The notes under the pieces were generated by a model. The model was not told the origin of the DNA. It searched no databases and saw nothing but the letters and a program-made list of their open reading frames with translations. Source: Microbacterium sp. A20 (GTDB lineage: Bacteria > Actinomycetota > Actinomycetes > Actinomycetales > Microbacteriaceae). From it: a stretch of DNA of 40,051 nucleotides. Positions 32,762-40,051 of the stretch are shown piece by piece (within the stretch, counting starts at the first letter, position 1; each line of letters starts with the position of its first letter). Location: contig NZ_SSDF01000087.1 in the NCBI RefSeq assembly GCF_004794515.1, forward strand, positions 1 to 40,051, read 5' to 3'. Position numbers and translations under genes: made by a program.

Positions 32762-34275
32762 GCCTGGGAGGCTGACGCAGGGGATGGGGCAGGGGTAGGA
32801 GCGGGCGCGGGGGTCGTGACGATGTCGGCGCGGTCGCGGAAGCCCTCGGCGGTCACCCGGTCCAGGGCGACCTGCTTGCGGATGGCCGCGGCCTTCTCGT
32901 AGAGGCTCGGGTCGCCATAGCTCGTGAGCACCTTCACCAGCACGGGCAGCAGCTCGATCATGAAGAACAGCGCCGCGATGAGGATGTGCGCCCACAGGAT
33001 CGTGGGCTCCTTCTCGCTCAGGCGGTTCAGCCCGCTGATCTGGCTGAGCAGCCCGACCGCTCCGGCGTTGCCCTGGGCCACGGCATCCGCGCGCGCGTTG
33101 TATGCGGCGAGCGCCTGGTCATACGTGTCGCGGGCGGCCGGCAGCTGGGACTTCGCCTGCTCACGGTTCGTCGACTCCGAGGTCGAGGTGTTCTCCTTGG
33201 CGGCGGTGCCGGCGGCGGCGAGCTCCTCATTCGCGGTGCGCAGCTGTGCGGCGAGCGCGTCGTACGTCTGCTGGGCCTCGGCGAGCTGCGCCTTCGCGGC
33301 ATCCGAGCTCGCACCCTCGCCGTTGACGCCGGTGCAGCCAGGGACCGTGCCCGCGCCCTCACCGGTCAGCTCGCACTGGTAGAGCACGCGCGCCTGATCG
33401 ATGACCTTCTGCTGCTCGGTCATCTTCGCGGTCACGTCGTCGACCGTGGCCTGGGCGGCCGACTCGGTCGCCGAGGAGGATTCGGTGCCCGCGACGATGC
33501 CGGTCGCGGCCTGGTTCTCGAGTTCGGCGACCTTGGCGGTGGCGGCATCCAGCGCGATCTTCTCCGGACCGGACTCCAGCGCCTCCTGGTCGGACTGCGA
33601 CTGCGTGATGTTGGTCGATGCGACCTCGCGCGCGATGTCGTTGTGGAAGATCTGCAGCACCAGCGGCTCGGCGACGACGAAGCCGATGATCGCCGCCATG
33701 ATCACACGCGGGATCGCGAGGCCGATGAGGCGCCAGACGTTCCGCGTCGAGCTCATGGTCGAGGTGAGGAAGCGATCGAGGTTGAAGATGATGAGCGCCC
33801 ACACGAGCGCCAACGGCACGGCCAGCCAGATCGCGGCCTGCACACCGGTGGTGAGGGCGAAGAGCATCGAGATGGCGGAGACCAAGGCGGTGCCGGCGAG
33901 CACGAAGAACATCTGCACGAAGCGGGGCGTCTCGCCGGGGACGCGGTCGAGGATCTCGCCTTCCGCTCCGCCGAGGATCGCGAGGGTCCGGGCACGGGAG
34001 CCGGGTGTGCGCGGCGCGCGCTTCCGGCGGGGTTTGCGGACACGGGGTTCGCGCGGGGGCTTCACCGGGGAGGACTCGTCGGCGGCGACCGCATCGGCGA
34101 TCGGGGTCGCCTCCGCAGGCTCTGCGACGGGCACCTCGCGGGTGGTGTCGTCGGCGCCGGTCGGCTCGAACTCGCGCAGGAAGTCGAGGTCATCGGTGAC
34201 GGCGTCGGATTCGCCGTCGATGATGATCCGACCCTGCGAGTCGTAACGACCCGGTCGATGGGCGGAATAGGGCAT
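32749..34275 (-). CDS. DUF4407 membrane protein
   Basis: A 508-residue protein. An acidic then basic cytoplasmic N-terminus (to about 110) precedes two adjacent membrane segments, a third (VIMAAIIGFVVAEPLVLQIF), a long Ala/Gln-rich coiled-coil region (about 230-410), a last membrane segment (ILIAALFFMIELLPVLVKVL) and an Ala/Pro tail. This is the DUF4407 architecture. The function is unknown; the shape suggests a sensor or scaffold at the membrane. A TAGATT box (34287-34282) ends 6 nt before the ATG, pointing to a leaderless transcript. Confidence 0.82.
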   Translation of the reverse strand: MPYSAHRPGRYDSQGRIIIDGESDAVTDDLDFLREFEPTGADDTTREVPVAEPAEATPIADAVAADESSPVKPPREPRVRKPRRKRAPRTPGSRARTLAILGGAEGEILDRVPGETPRFVQMFFVLAGTALVSAISMLFALTTGVQAAIWLAVPLALVWALIIFNLDRFLTSTMSSTRNVWRLIGLAIPRVIMAAIIGFVVAEPLVLQIFHNDIAREVASTNITQSQSDQEALESGPEKIALDAATAKVAELENQAATGIVAGTESSSATESAAQATVDDVTAKMTEQQKVIDQARVLYQCELTGEGAGTVPGCTGVNGEGASSDAAKAQLAEAQQTYDALAAQLRTANEELAAAGTAAKENTSTSESTNREQAKSQLPAARDTYDQALAAYNARADAVAQGNAGAVGLLSQISGLNRLSEKEPTILWAHILIAALFFMIELLPVLVKVLTSYGDPSLYEKAAAIRKQVALDRVTAEGFRDRADIVTTPAPAPTPAPSPASASQAQAT

Positions 34276-34358
34276 CCGAACAATCTACGAAACATCGCCT
34301 GTGGATCGCGTGGAAGAGTCCTTGGAACGCCTCACAGCTTTCGTGCCGCCCGGTGGAT

Positions 34359-34940
34359 TCAGGATGCCGGGAGCAGGCGGTCGAGGGCGGCGGCGTAGGC
34401 CGAGAGCCCCTCGTCGAGGGTGAAGTGCCCGGCGGCGGCGAGGGTGCCGAGCCCGTGGATCAGGCCCCACAGCACGACGACATCGGTCGGCCGGTCGAGC
34501 CCCGCCGCAGCCGCAGCGTCGGCGAGCACGGCCTCGAGCCCGTCGATCAGGGGCGCCATCGTCGCGGTCGGGGATCCGGGGATGCAGACGGTCGGGTCGT
34601 AGACGGCGTCGAAAGCGTGCGGATGCTCGACCGCGAAGCGGATGTACGCCGAGCCACCGTCGGTGAGGGCTGCCCGCGGCGTCGCGGCCTTGTCGGCGGC
34701 CGCGCGGACCTGGTCGAGGAGGTCGGCCATGCTGCGCTCGGCGATCGCCTTGAGCAGTCCGAGCCGATCGGAGAAGTGGTGGTACGGCGCGTTGTGGCTC
34801 ACGTTCGCCGCCCGTGCGACCTCGCGCAGGCTGATCTCCGCCGCCGGCATCCGCTCCAGCAGTTGCATGGCGGCGTCTTCCAGGGCCCGGGCGAGATCGC
34901 CGTGGTGGTAGCCGTCCTTCGAACTTGACATGAGCAACAT
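34359..34940 (-). CDS. TetR-family regulator
   Basis: A 193-residue regulator with a TetR helix-turn-helix (EISLREVARAANVSHNAPYHHF) at about residues 35-56 and a helical ligand domain with a WHG-like segment (VVLWGLIHGLGTLAAAG). An AGGAG lies 3 nt before the ATG at 34940 and 12 nt before a second in-frame ATG at 34931, so either may be used. It is divergent from the quinone reductase gene, with repeated operators between them, a classic local repressor arrangement. Confidence 0.87.
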   Translation of the reverse strand: MLLMSSSKDGYHHGDLARALEDAAMQLLERMPAAEISLREVARAANVSHNAPYHHFSDRLGLLKAIAERSMADLLDQVRAAADKAATPRAALTDGGSAYIRFAVEHPHAFDAVYDPTVCIPGSPTATMAPLIDGLEAVLADAAAAAGLDRPTDVVVLWGLIHGLGTLAAAGHFTLDEGLSAYAAALDRLLPAS

Positions 34941-34950
34941 TGTCTCCTAT

Positions 34951-34982
34951 CTTGACACTGTCCACCAGCTTGACACTGTCCA
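34951..34982. promoter_or_regulatory. Tandem TetR operators
   Basis: CTTGACACTGTCCA occurs twice with an 18-bp period (34951-34964 and 34969-34982). Each copy is itself a near-palindrome (TTGACA-C-TGTCCA) and contains a consensus-like TTGACA. The outer bases CCTATC and GATAGG make the whole block symmetrical. It can govern both divergent genes. Confidence 0.7.
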
Positions 34983-34997
34983 GATAGGAACAAAGCC

Positions 34998-35621
34998 ATG
35001 TCCGCTCTCGTGATCGACGGCCACCCCGACGCCCGCTCCCTGACCGCCTCACTCGCCGAGCGGTACGCCGCAGGTCACGGCGATGCCCGCGTGCTCGCCC
35101 TGCGCGACCTCGACTTCGACCCGAACCTGCGCTTCGGCTACCGGGAGCGCATGACCCTCGAGCCCGACCTCGTCGAGGCCAAGCGCGCGCTGCAGAGCGC
35201 CGACACGATCGTCATCGCGACGCCGTTATGGTGGGGGTCGGTGCCCGCTGTGCTCAAGGGCTTCTTCGACCGGGCGCTGCTGCCTCAGCAGGAGTACCGG
35301 TACACGAAGCTCGGTCTCCCAGAAGGGCTGCTGCCGGCGCGCAACGGCCGACTGCTCCTCCTCGCGGACACGCCCTGGTACTTCGCGCCGTTCACCGGAC
35401 TCCCCGCGCAGACCCACGTCGCCCGAGGGACGATGCGCTTCTGCGGCATCCGCTCGGTGCGCACGCACCGCATGCTCGGGGTGAGGGATGCCTCGGCGGC
35501 GACCATCACCCGCTGGCTCGACCGCGCCGAGCAGCTCGGCACCATCGACGCGCGCCGTGCCGGTGCGCCTCAGGCCATCGCGGCGGAGGCGGCCTCGTCT
35601 TCGGTGGTGGCGACGAGCTGA
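34998..35621 (+). CDS. NAD(P)H:quinone oxidoreductase-like flavodoxin-fold protein
   Basis: A 207-residue protein of the Flavodoxin_2/MdaB-KefF kind. It shows an FMN/FAD-binding start ([19 protein letters not shown]), the central [21 protein letters not shown] and [14 protein letters not shown]. It reduces quinones or electrophiles by two electrons. AGGAA precedes the ATG. Its last 52 nt overlap the convergent rlmN gene, so the C-terminal tail ([20 protein letters not shown]) may be a late extension. Confidence 0.85.
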   Translation: MSALVIDGHPDARSLTASLAERYAAGHGDARVLALRDLDFDPNLRFGYRERMTLEPDLVEAKRALQSADTIVIATPLWWGSVPAVLKGFFDRALLPQQEYRYTKLGLPEGLLPARNGRLLLLADTPWYFAPFTGLPAQTHVARGTMRFCGIRSVRTHRMLGVRDASAATITRWLDRAEQLGTIDARRAGAPQAIAAEAASSSVVATS

Positions 35622-36856
35622 CCGCAGGCGCCGTCGATCTCCTTGCCGCGGGTGTCGCGGAGGGTGGTCGGGATGCCGGCATCGTTCAGGCGTCGCACGA
35701 ACTCGTTCGTGACATCCTTCTCGGATGCCGTCCAGATCGAACCGGGCGTCGGGTTCAGCGGGATCGGGTTCACGTGCACCCAGCCGCGTCCGCGCTGGTT
35801 CAGCTTCTCGGCCAGCAGGTCGGCGCGCCAGGCGTGGTCGTTCATGTCCTTGATGAGCGCATACTCGATCGAGACTCGACGGCCGGTCTTGGCGTAGTAG
35901 TCGTAGGCGGCATCCAGTGCCTCGTCGACCTTCCAGCGGGAGTTCACCGGGATGAGCTCGTCGCGCAGGTGGTCGTCCGGCGCGTGCAGCGACAGCGCGA
36001 AAGTGACGGGGATGCCCTCGTCGGCGAGCTTCTTGATCGCCGGCACCAGGCCGACGGTCGACACCGTGATGCCACGGGCGCTCATGCCGAGGCCGTCGGG
36101 CTGCGGGGCGACCATCGACCGCACCGCATCCATCACGCGCTTGTAGTTGGCGAGCGGCTCACCCATCCCCATGAAGACGATGTTCGAGACGCGCTCCATG
36201 CTGTGGTCGTCGGACTTCTTGCCGCCGAGGCCACCCTCGGCGATGAGCCGGTTGGCGCGCACGATCTGCTCGATGATCTCGGCGGTGGACATGTTGCGGG
36301 TCAGCCCCGCCTGTCCGGTCGCGCAGAACGGGCAGTTCATTCCGCAGCCGGCCTGGCTCGACACGCACAGCGTGATGCGGCCGGGGTAGCGCATGAGCAC
36401 CGACTCGACCAGGGCGCCGTCGTGCAGGCGCCACAGGAACTTGATCGTGTCGCCGCGGTCGGTCTCGAGGCGGCGGACCTCGGTGAGCAGCGGCGGCAGC
36501 ATCCCGGCGACGAGCTGCTCCCGGGTGTCGGCCGGGAGGTCGGTCATGTGCTCGGGGTCGGACGTGTAGTGGCGGAAGTAGTGCGTCGACAGCTGCTTCG
36601 CGCGGAAGCCGGGGAGCCCGAGCTCCTTGACCTTCTCGATGCGCTCGGCCGGGGTGAGGTCGGCCAGGTGCACGGGCGGCTTGCCGCGCTTGGGGCTCGC
36701 GAACTGCAGGAGCGGACGCCCCTCGGCATCCTTCTGCTGGGTCCACCCCTCGGTCGCCGGGCGCACCTGCGGCTTCTTGGTCTCGCGGACGGCCCCCGAA
36801 CGCGACGACGCGGGTGCTGCGGGGCGCGTCTCGCGCGTGCGGGGAGTCTCGGTCAT
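35570..36856 (-). CDS. rlmN: 23S rRNA (adenine2503-C2)-methyltransferase RlmN
   Basis: A 428-residue radical-SAM methyltransferase that methylates A2503 of 23S rRNA and A37 of some tRNAs. The iron-sulfur motif CGMNCPFC uses Cys171, Cys175 and Cys178. [17 protein letters not shown] and the C-terminal [17 protein letters not shown], with the catalytic cysteine, are intact. The N-terminal 60 residues are a charged extension beyond the usual 350-380 residue family length. The ATG follows GGAAGGT. The gene converges with and overlaps the quinone reductase gene by 52 nt. Confidence 0.95.
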   Translation of the reverse strand: MTETPRTRETRPAAPASSRSGAVRETKKPQVRPATEGWTQQKDAEGRPLLQFASPKRGKPPVHLADLTPAERIEKVKELGLPGFRAKQLSTHYFRHYTSDPEHMTDLPADTREQLVAGMLPPLLTEVRRLETDRGDTIKFLWRLHDGALVESVLMRYPGRITLCVSSQAGCGMNCPFCATGQAGLTRNMSTAEIIEQIVRANRLIAEGGLGGKKSDDHSMERVSNIVFMGMGEPLANYKRVMDAVRSMVAPQPDGLGMSARGITVSTVGLVPAIKKLADEGIPVTFALSLHAPDDHLRDELIPVNSRWKVDEALDAAYDYYAKTGRRVSIEYALIKDMNDHAWRADLLAEKLNQRGRGWVHVNPIPLNPTPGSIWTASEKDVTNEFVRRLNDAGIPTTLRDTRGKEIDGACGQLVATTEDEAASAAMA

Positions 36857-36980
36857 ACCTTCCAGGGTACGCGGTGCCGGGTGGGAAGCGCCTGGGGTAG
36901 GCGCGACCGCCGTGGACATCCGGCGGATGCGGTCTTCCCCGCGGGGGAGAATGGATGCGTCCCCGACCGCAAGGAGCCTC

Positions 36981-37619
36981 ATGACCGACCGTCTCGACCG
37001 CGCCCGCAGCACCGGCATCCTCGCCGTGCTCCGCGCCTCATCCCCCGAGCTGGCTCTGGAGGCCTCCGAGGCGATCATCCGCGGCGGGGTGACCGGCATC
37101 GAGGTGACCTTCTCGACACCCGACGCGCCCGCCGTCATCCGTGAGCTCATCGCCCGGCACGGCGACGCCGCGTACGTCGGCGCCGGGACCGTGACCACCG
37201 CTGCGCAGGCCGCGGCGGCGGCGGATGCCGGAGCGGAGTTCCTCGTCAGCCCCGGCACGCTCCCCCACCTGACCCGCACGATGCTCGACACCGGACGCGT
37301 CGTGATGACCGGAGCCATGACCCCGACCGAGGTCATGAGCGCGCTCGAGCTCGGCGTCGACGTCGTGAAGATCTTCCCGGCGTCGCTCGGCGGCCCGTCG
37401 TACCTCGGCGCGCTGCGCGGCCCGTTCCCCGACGCCCCGCTCATGCCCACCGGCGGCGTGAGCCCCGACAACCTGGCGGCGTGGTTCGCGGCGGGTGCGG
37501 TCGCGGTCGGCGCCGGCGGCGACCTCGCCAACGGCGCATCGATCGCGGCGTCCGACTGGGCGGACATCGAGCAGCGCGCTGGCCGGTTCGCGGCAGCGCT
37601 CACCGCCGCACGCGGCTGA
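36981..37619 (+). CDS. KDPG/KHG aldolase
   Basis: A 212-residue class I aldolase of the Eda family that splits 2-keto-3-deoxy-6-phosphogluconate or 4-hydroxy-2-oxoglutarate to pyruvate. Glu41 ([11 protein letters not shown]) and the Schiff-base Lys130 ([10 protein letters not shown]) are present, with the phosphate-binding segment [17 protein letters not shown] precedes the ATG. No Edd dehydratase or KDG kinase lies next to it, so the substrate source is elsewhere. It is not needed by the fucose route, which ends with the FAH hydrolase. Confidence 0.9.
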   Translation: MTDRLDRARSTGILAVLRASSPELALEASEAIIRGGVTGIEVTFSTPDAPAVIRELIARHGDAAYVGAGTVTTAAQAAAAADAGAEFLVSPGTLPHLTRTMLDTGRVVMTGAMTPTEVMSALELGVDVVKIFPASLGGPSYLGALRGPFPDAPLMPTGGVSPDNLAAWFAAGAVAVGAGGDLANGASIAASDWADIEQRAGRFAAALTAARG

Positions 37620-37644
37620 TCGCCCGATCGCATTCAGCATCGTT

Positions 37645-37654
37645 TGGTATACCA
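37645..37654. promoter_or_regulatory. TGGTATACCA palindrome overlapping a leaderless -10
   Basis: A perfect 10-bp palindrome contains a TATACC -10 box (37648-37653) that ends 6 nt before the ankyrin-lipoprotein ATG. The sequence is of the type read by FCD-domain GntR regulators of the uxuR/kdgR kind. Repression by such a regulator is inferred. Confidence 0.5.
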
Positions 37655-37659
37655 GACGC

Positions 37660-38355
37660 ATGCGACGGAACATTCTCGTGAGCGCACTCGTGGCCGCCCT
37701 GCTGACCACGACGGCGTGCACCGCGAACCCCGACGCGTCCGCACCGACACCGACACCGGAGGCCTCCATGACCGACGCCACTCAGGATCTGCTCGTCGCC
37801 GCCACCACCGGAGACGCGGATGCCGTGCGCGCGGCACTCGGTGACGGCGCAGACCTCGAGGCGCGGGGCGACGGCGGAATGACGGCCCTGGTCGCCGCGA
37901 CCAAGGCGAACCACGTCGACGCCGCGCAGGCTCTCATCAAGGCCGGCGCCGACGTGAACGCCAAGGACGACATCCAGGACTCCGCCTACCTGTACGCCGG
38001 CGCTCGCGGGCACGACGAGATCCTGCGCCTGACGCTCGACAACGGCGCAGACCTGACGAGCACGAACCGCTTCGGCGGCACCGCGCTCATCCCGGCGTCC
38101 GAACGCGGACTCTTGCCGACGGTCGAGATCCTGCTCGAGGCGGGCGTCGACCCGAACCACGTGAACAACCTGAACTGGACCGCGCTGCACGAAGCGATCG
38201 TGCTCGGTGACGGCTCCTCCCGCTACGTCGAGGTCGTGCGCGCGCTCCTCGACGGCGGTGCGGACATCGGCATCCCGGACGGCGACGGCGTGCTGCCGGT
38301 CGACCTCGCGAAGGCCCGCGGCTACGACGCGATCGTCGCCGAGCTCGAACGGTGA
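37660..38355 (+). CDS. Ankyrin-repeat lipoprotein
   Basis: A 231-residue exported lipoprotein. The signal peptide ends with TTTAC (Cys20), then a Pro/Thr linker and about five ankyrin repeats (for example GGMTALVAATKANHVDAAQA and NWTALHEAIVLGDGSS) follow. Ankyrin repeats bind proteins. In bacteria such lipoproteins often accompany catalases or toxins, but none is here. The ATG at 37660 follows a TATACC box by 6 nt, so the transcript is probably leaderless. The gene overlaps the TauE permease by GTGA and likely works with it. Confidence 0.83.
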   Translation: MRRNILVSALVAALLTTTACTANPDASAPTPTPEASMTDATQDLLVAATTGDADAVRAALGDGADLEARGDGGMTALVAATKANHVDAAQALIKAGADVNAKDDIQDSAYLYAGARGHDEILRLTLDNGADLTSTNRFGGTALIPASERGLLPTVEILLEAGVDPNHVNNLNWTALHEAIVLGDGSSRYVEVVRALLDGGADIGIPDGDGVLPVDLAKARGYDAIVAELER

Positions 38356-39101
38356 TCGCCCTCGACCCGTGGGCATGGGCCGCGCTCGCGGTGGCCGCGG
38401 TGACGATCGGCATCTCGAAGACGGCCCTGCCCGGCGGCAGCATCCTGGCGATCGCCCTGTTCGCCGCGGTCCTGCCCGCCCGCACCTCGACGGCCGCGAC
38501 CCTGCTGCTGCTCATGGTCGGCGACCTGTTCGCGCTCTTCGCCTACCGCCGGCATGCCCACTGGCCGACGCTGCTGCGCCTGGCGCCCGCGGTCATCGCG
38601 GGACTCCTCGTCGGATTCGCGTTCCTCGCACTCGCCGGCGACGGGGTGGTCCGCCGCGCGATCGGCGTGATCCTGCTGCTGATGATCGCCGTGACGCTTT
38701 GGCGCCGGTGGCGGCAGAGCAAGGCCGACACAGTGACCCCGCCGTCGGGAGGCATCGTGCTCGCGGGCGCCTACGGCACGCTCGGCGGCTTCACGACCAT
38801 GGTCGCCAACGCAGGCGGGCCGGTCATGTCGATGTACTTCTTGGCCACCCGCACGCCCGTGCAGGTGTTCCTCGGCACGTCGGCATGGTTCTTCGCCATC
38901 ATCAACGTGATCAAGGTGCCGTTCCTCGCCGGCCTTGGGCTGTTCCATGCACCGGTGCTGCTGATGGATGCCGTGCTCGCCCCGCTCGTGGTGATCGGCG
39001 CGCTGCTCGGCCTGCGGGTCGCGCGGCGGATGAACCAGCGCGTGTTCGACCGCATCGTGATCGTGCTGACGATCCTCGGCGCGGTGTATCTGCTGATCTG
39101 A
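38352..39101 (+). CDS. TauE/SafE-family membrane permease
   Basis: A 249-residue membrane protein with about seven to eight helices. The family motifs GISKTALPGGSILAIALFA near the N-terminus and GGFTTMVANAGGPVMSMYFL in the middle are repeats typical of TauE/SafE. Members export sulfite, sulfonates or other small organic acids. The GTG start overlaps the previous stop by 4 nt. Pairing with an ankyrin lipoprotein is unusual. Confidence 0.87.
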   Translation: MIALDPWAWAALAVAAVTIGISKTALPGGSILAIALFAAVLPARTSTAATLLLLMVGDLFALFAYRRHAHWPTLLRLAPAVIAGLLVGFAFLALAGDGVVRRAIGVILLLMIAVTLWRRWRQSKADTVTPPSGGIVLAGAYGTLGGFTTMVANAGGPVMSMYFLATRTPVQVFLGTSAWFFAIINVIKVPFLAGLGLFHAPVLLMDAVLAPLVVIGALLGLRVARRMNQRVFDRIVIVLTILGAVYLLI

Positions 39102-39124
39102 GCGCCTGCGCCGCACCCGGATGC

Positions 39125-39955
39125 TCAGTCGAGGAAGATGTCCGGGAACAGCGCGCTGTCGGGTGTGCCGGGGATCGCGGCGTAGCCCGAGAAGTCGGTC
39201 ACTCCATCGGCCTCGAGCACGTCTTCCACGATGAGCGACTGCCCCGTGTACGACGCCGCGGGCTTGAGGAGCACGGCATACGCGGCATCGGCGTAGATCT
39301 CGGGCGTGCGGCTCGCGGCCATGACCTTGTCGCCGCCGAGCAGGTTCTGCACCGCCGCGGTCGCGATCGTGGTGCGGGGCCACAGTGTGTTGGCGGCGAT
39401 CCCGTCGCGCGCGAACTCCGCCGCGAGGCCGAGCGTCGCCAGGGTCATCCCGAACTTCGCCAGCGTGTACCCGGTGTGCGCTCCGAGCCACTTCGGCGTC
39501 GGGTTGAGGGGCGGCGAGAGGGAGAGGATGTGCGGGTTCTCGGCATCCTTCAGGATCGGCACGGCCGCACGGGAGAGCATGAAGGTGCCGCGCACGTTCA
39601 CGTCCTGCATCAGGTCGTACTTCTTGGCGCCCAGGTCGAGCGAGCGCGAGAGGTCGATGACGCTGGCGTTGTTGATGACGATGTCGATGCCGCCGAACTC
39701 ACCCTGCGTCTTCATGACCGCTTCGGTGATGTCGTCGTCGTCGCGCACGTCGCCGACGATCGGCAGCGCTTGACCGCCCGCGGCCCGGATCTGCTCGGCG
39801 GCGGTGTGGATGGTGCCCTCGAGCTTCGGATGCGGGGTGTCGGTCTTCGCGAGCATCGCGATGTTCGCACCGTCGGCGGCTGCCCTCAGCGCGATCGCGA
39901 GTCCGATTCCGCGGCTGCCGCCCGATATCAGGATGGTCTTTCCGGCAAGGGACAT
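39125..39955 (-). CDS. SDR oxidoreductase (HSDL2-like)
   Basis: A 276-residue short-chain dehydrogenase. SGGSRGIGLAIALRAAADGA at the cofactor site, IVINNASVIDLSRSLDLG, ILSLSPPLNPTPKWLGAHTG and the YTLAK catalytic pair match the hydroxysteroid-dehydrogenase-like 2 group, which also has the SPPL motif. The substrate in bacteria is not established. AGGAG precedes the ATG at 39955, and hairpin copy 5 lies 37 nt upstream of the start. Confidence 0.87.
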   Translation of the reverse strand: MSLAGKTILISGGSRGIGLAIALRAAADGANIAMLAKTDTPHPKLEGTIHTAAEQIRAAGGQALPIVGDVRDDDDITEAVMKTQGEFGGIDIVINNASVIDLSRSLDLGAKKYDLMQDVNVRGTFMLSRAAVPILKDAENPHILSLSPPLNPTPKWLGAHTGYTLAKFGMTLATLGLAAEFARDGIAANTLWPRTTIATAAVQNLLGGDKVMAASRTPEIYADAAYAVLLKPAASYTGQSLIVEDVLEADGVTDFSGYAAIPGTPDSALFPDIFLD

Positions 39956-39991
39956 GGTTTCTCCTGGGTTCTCGTCGCGAGTTCTGACGTG

Positions 39992-40050
39992 TTCCGGTCG
40001 CACTTTCTGCCGCTTGTGAGCTGCGAGAGCGGCAGAAACTGCGACCGGAG
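39992..40050. repeat. Hairpin repeat, copy 5
   Basis: Left arm TTCCGGTCGCACTT (39992-40005, one change) and right arm AACTGCGACCGGAG (40037-40050) start 45 nt apart. The inner TCTGCCGCT and AGCGGCAGA pair perfectly, making the longest near-perfect stem of the family. It lies upstream of an SDR gene on its promoter side, not at a gene end. Confidence 0.9.
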
Positions 40051-40051
40051 C

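Noticed and set aside
36981..37619. KDPG aldolase as the last step of the fucose or unknown sugar pathway
   Set aside because: It lies 17 kb away with no shared operator, and the fucose route already ends with the FAH-type hydrolase.
31..40050. CCGGTCGCAGTT repeats as a CRISPR or direct-repeat array
   Set aside because: The copies are palindromic and dispersed over 40 kb. There are no regularly spaced unique spacers and no cas genes.

Overview
The window is very GC-rich and densely coded. It has short overlapping operons, several leaderless-type starts (a TANNNT box 6-7 nt before ATG) and binding-protein ABC sugar importers. This fits an actinobacterium of the Microbacteriaceae, most likely Microbacterium; that assignment is inferred from style and protein flavour, not from a search. 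No rRNA, tRNA, CRISPR array or classical transposase gene was seen.

Layout. (1) 191-5238: a five-gene operon of unknown pathway (cupin phosphoglucose isomerase, FGGY kinase, D-2-hydroxyacid dehydrogenase, shikimate-dehydrogenase-like protein, phosphotriesterase-like lactonase) behind two palindromic operators. (2) 5293-12098: a VOC protein, a ribose-type ABC importer, a D-tagatose/D-allulose 3-epimerase-like isomerase and a LacI regulator. (3) 12122-19624: a complete non-phosphorylating L-fucose route (mutarotase, aldose dehydrogenase, lactonase, L-fuconate dehydratase, SDR dehydrogenase, FAH-type hydrolase) with a FadR-type regulator. A hairpin-flanked DUF559/Vsr-like nuclease gene sits inside it. 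(4) 19698-22707: transaldolase, divergent from PfkB kinase, RbsD and a HutC-type GntR regulator. (5) 22729-25030: cysteine desulfhydrase-like protein, ACT protein, GntR. (6) 25209-29696: class V aminotransferase-like gene with a CUT1 importer that has no ATPase. (7) 29807-39955: AKR, MocR regulator, DUF4407 protein, TetR/quinone reductase pair, RlmN, KDPG aldolase, ankyrin lipoprotein with TauE permease, HSDL2-like SDR.

Regulatory logic read from the DNA. One 18-bp operator (AACCTGT-N4-ACAGGTT) occurs before the 5-gene operon (two copies), in the transaldolase/kinase divergent region (two copies) and, degenerate, upstream of the ABC importer. This ties together dispersed genes that probably form one uncharacterised sugar pathway under the GntR at 21895. 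A second palindrome (ACATC-G-GATGT) lies inside the spacers of two overlapping divergent promoters and can control both arms of the fucose pathway at once. A LacI palindrome (TTGGCAC-GTGCCAA) lies between the epimerase and lacI genes.

The most unusual element is a family of 59-bp hairpins with invariant arms (CCGGTCGCAGTT / AACTGCGACCGG) and fixed 44-45 nt arm spacing at five loci. The two most alike copies flank the DUF559-like nuclease gene in the same orientation, and one of them supplies its last codons and stop. This looks like a REP-like element paired with a nuclease and is the best candidate here for an undescribed system.
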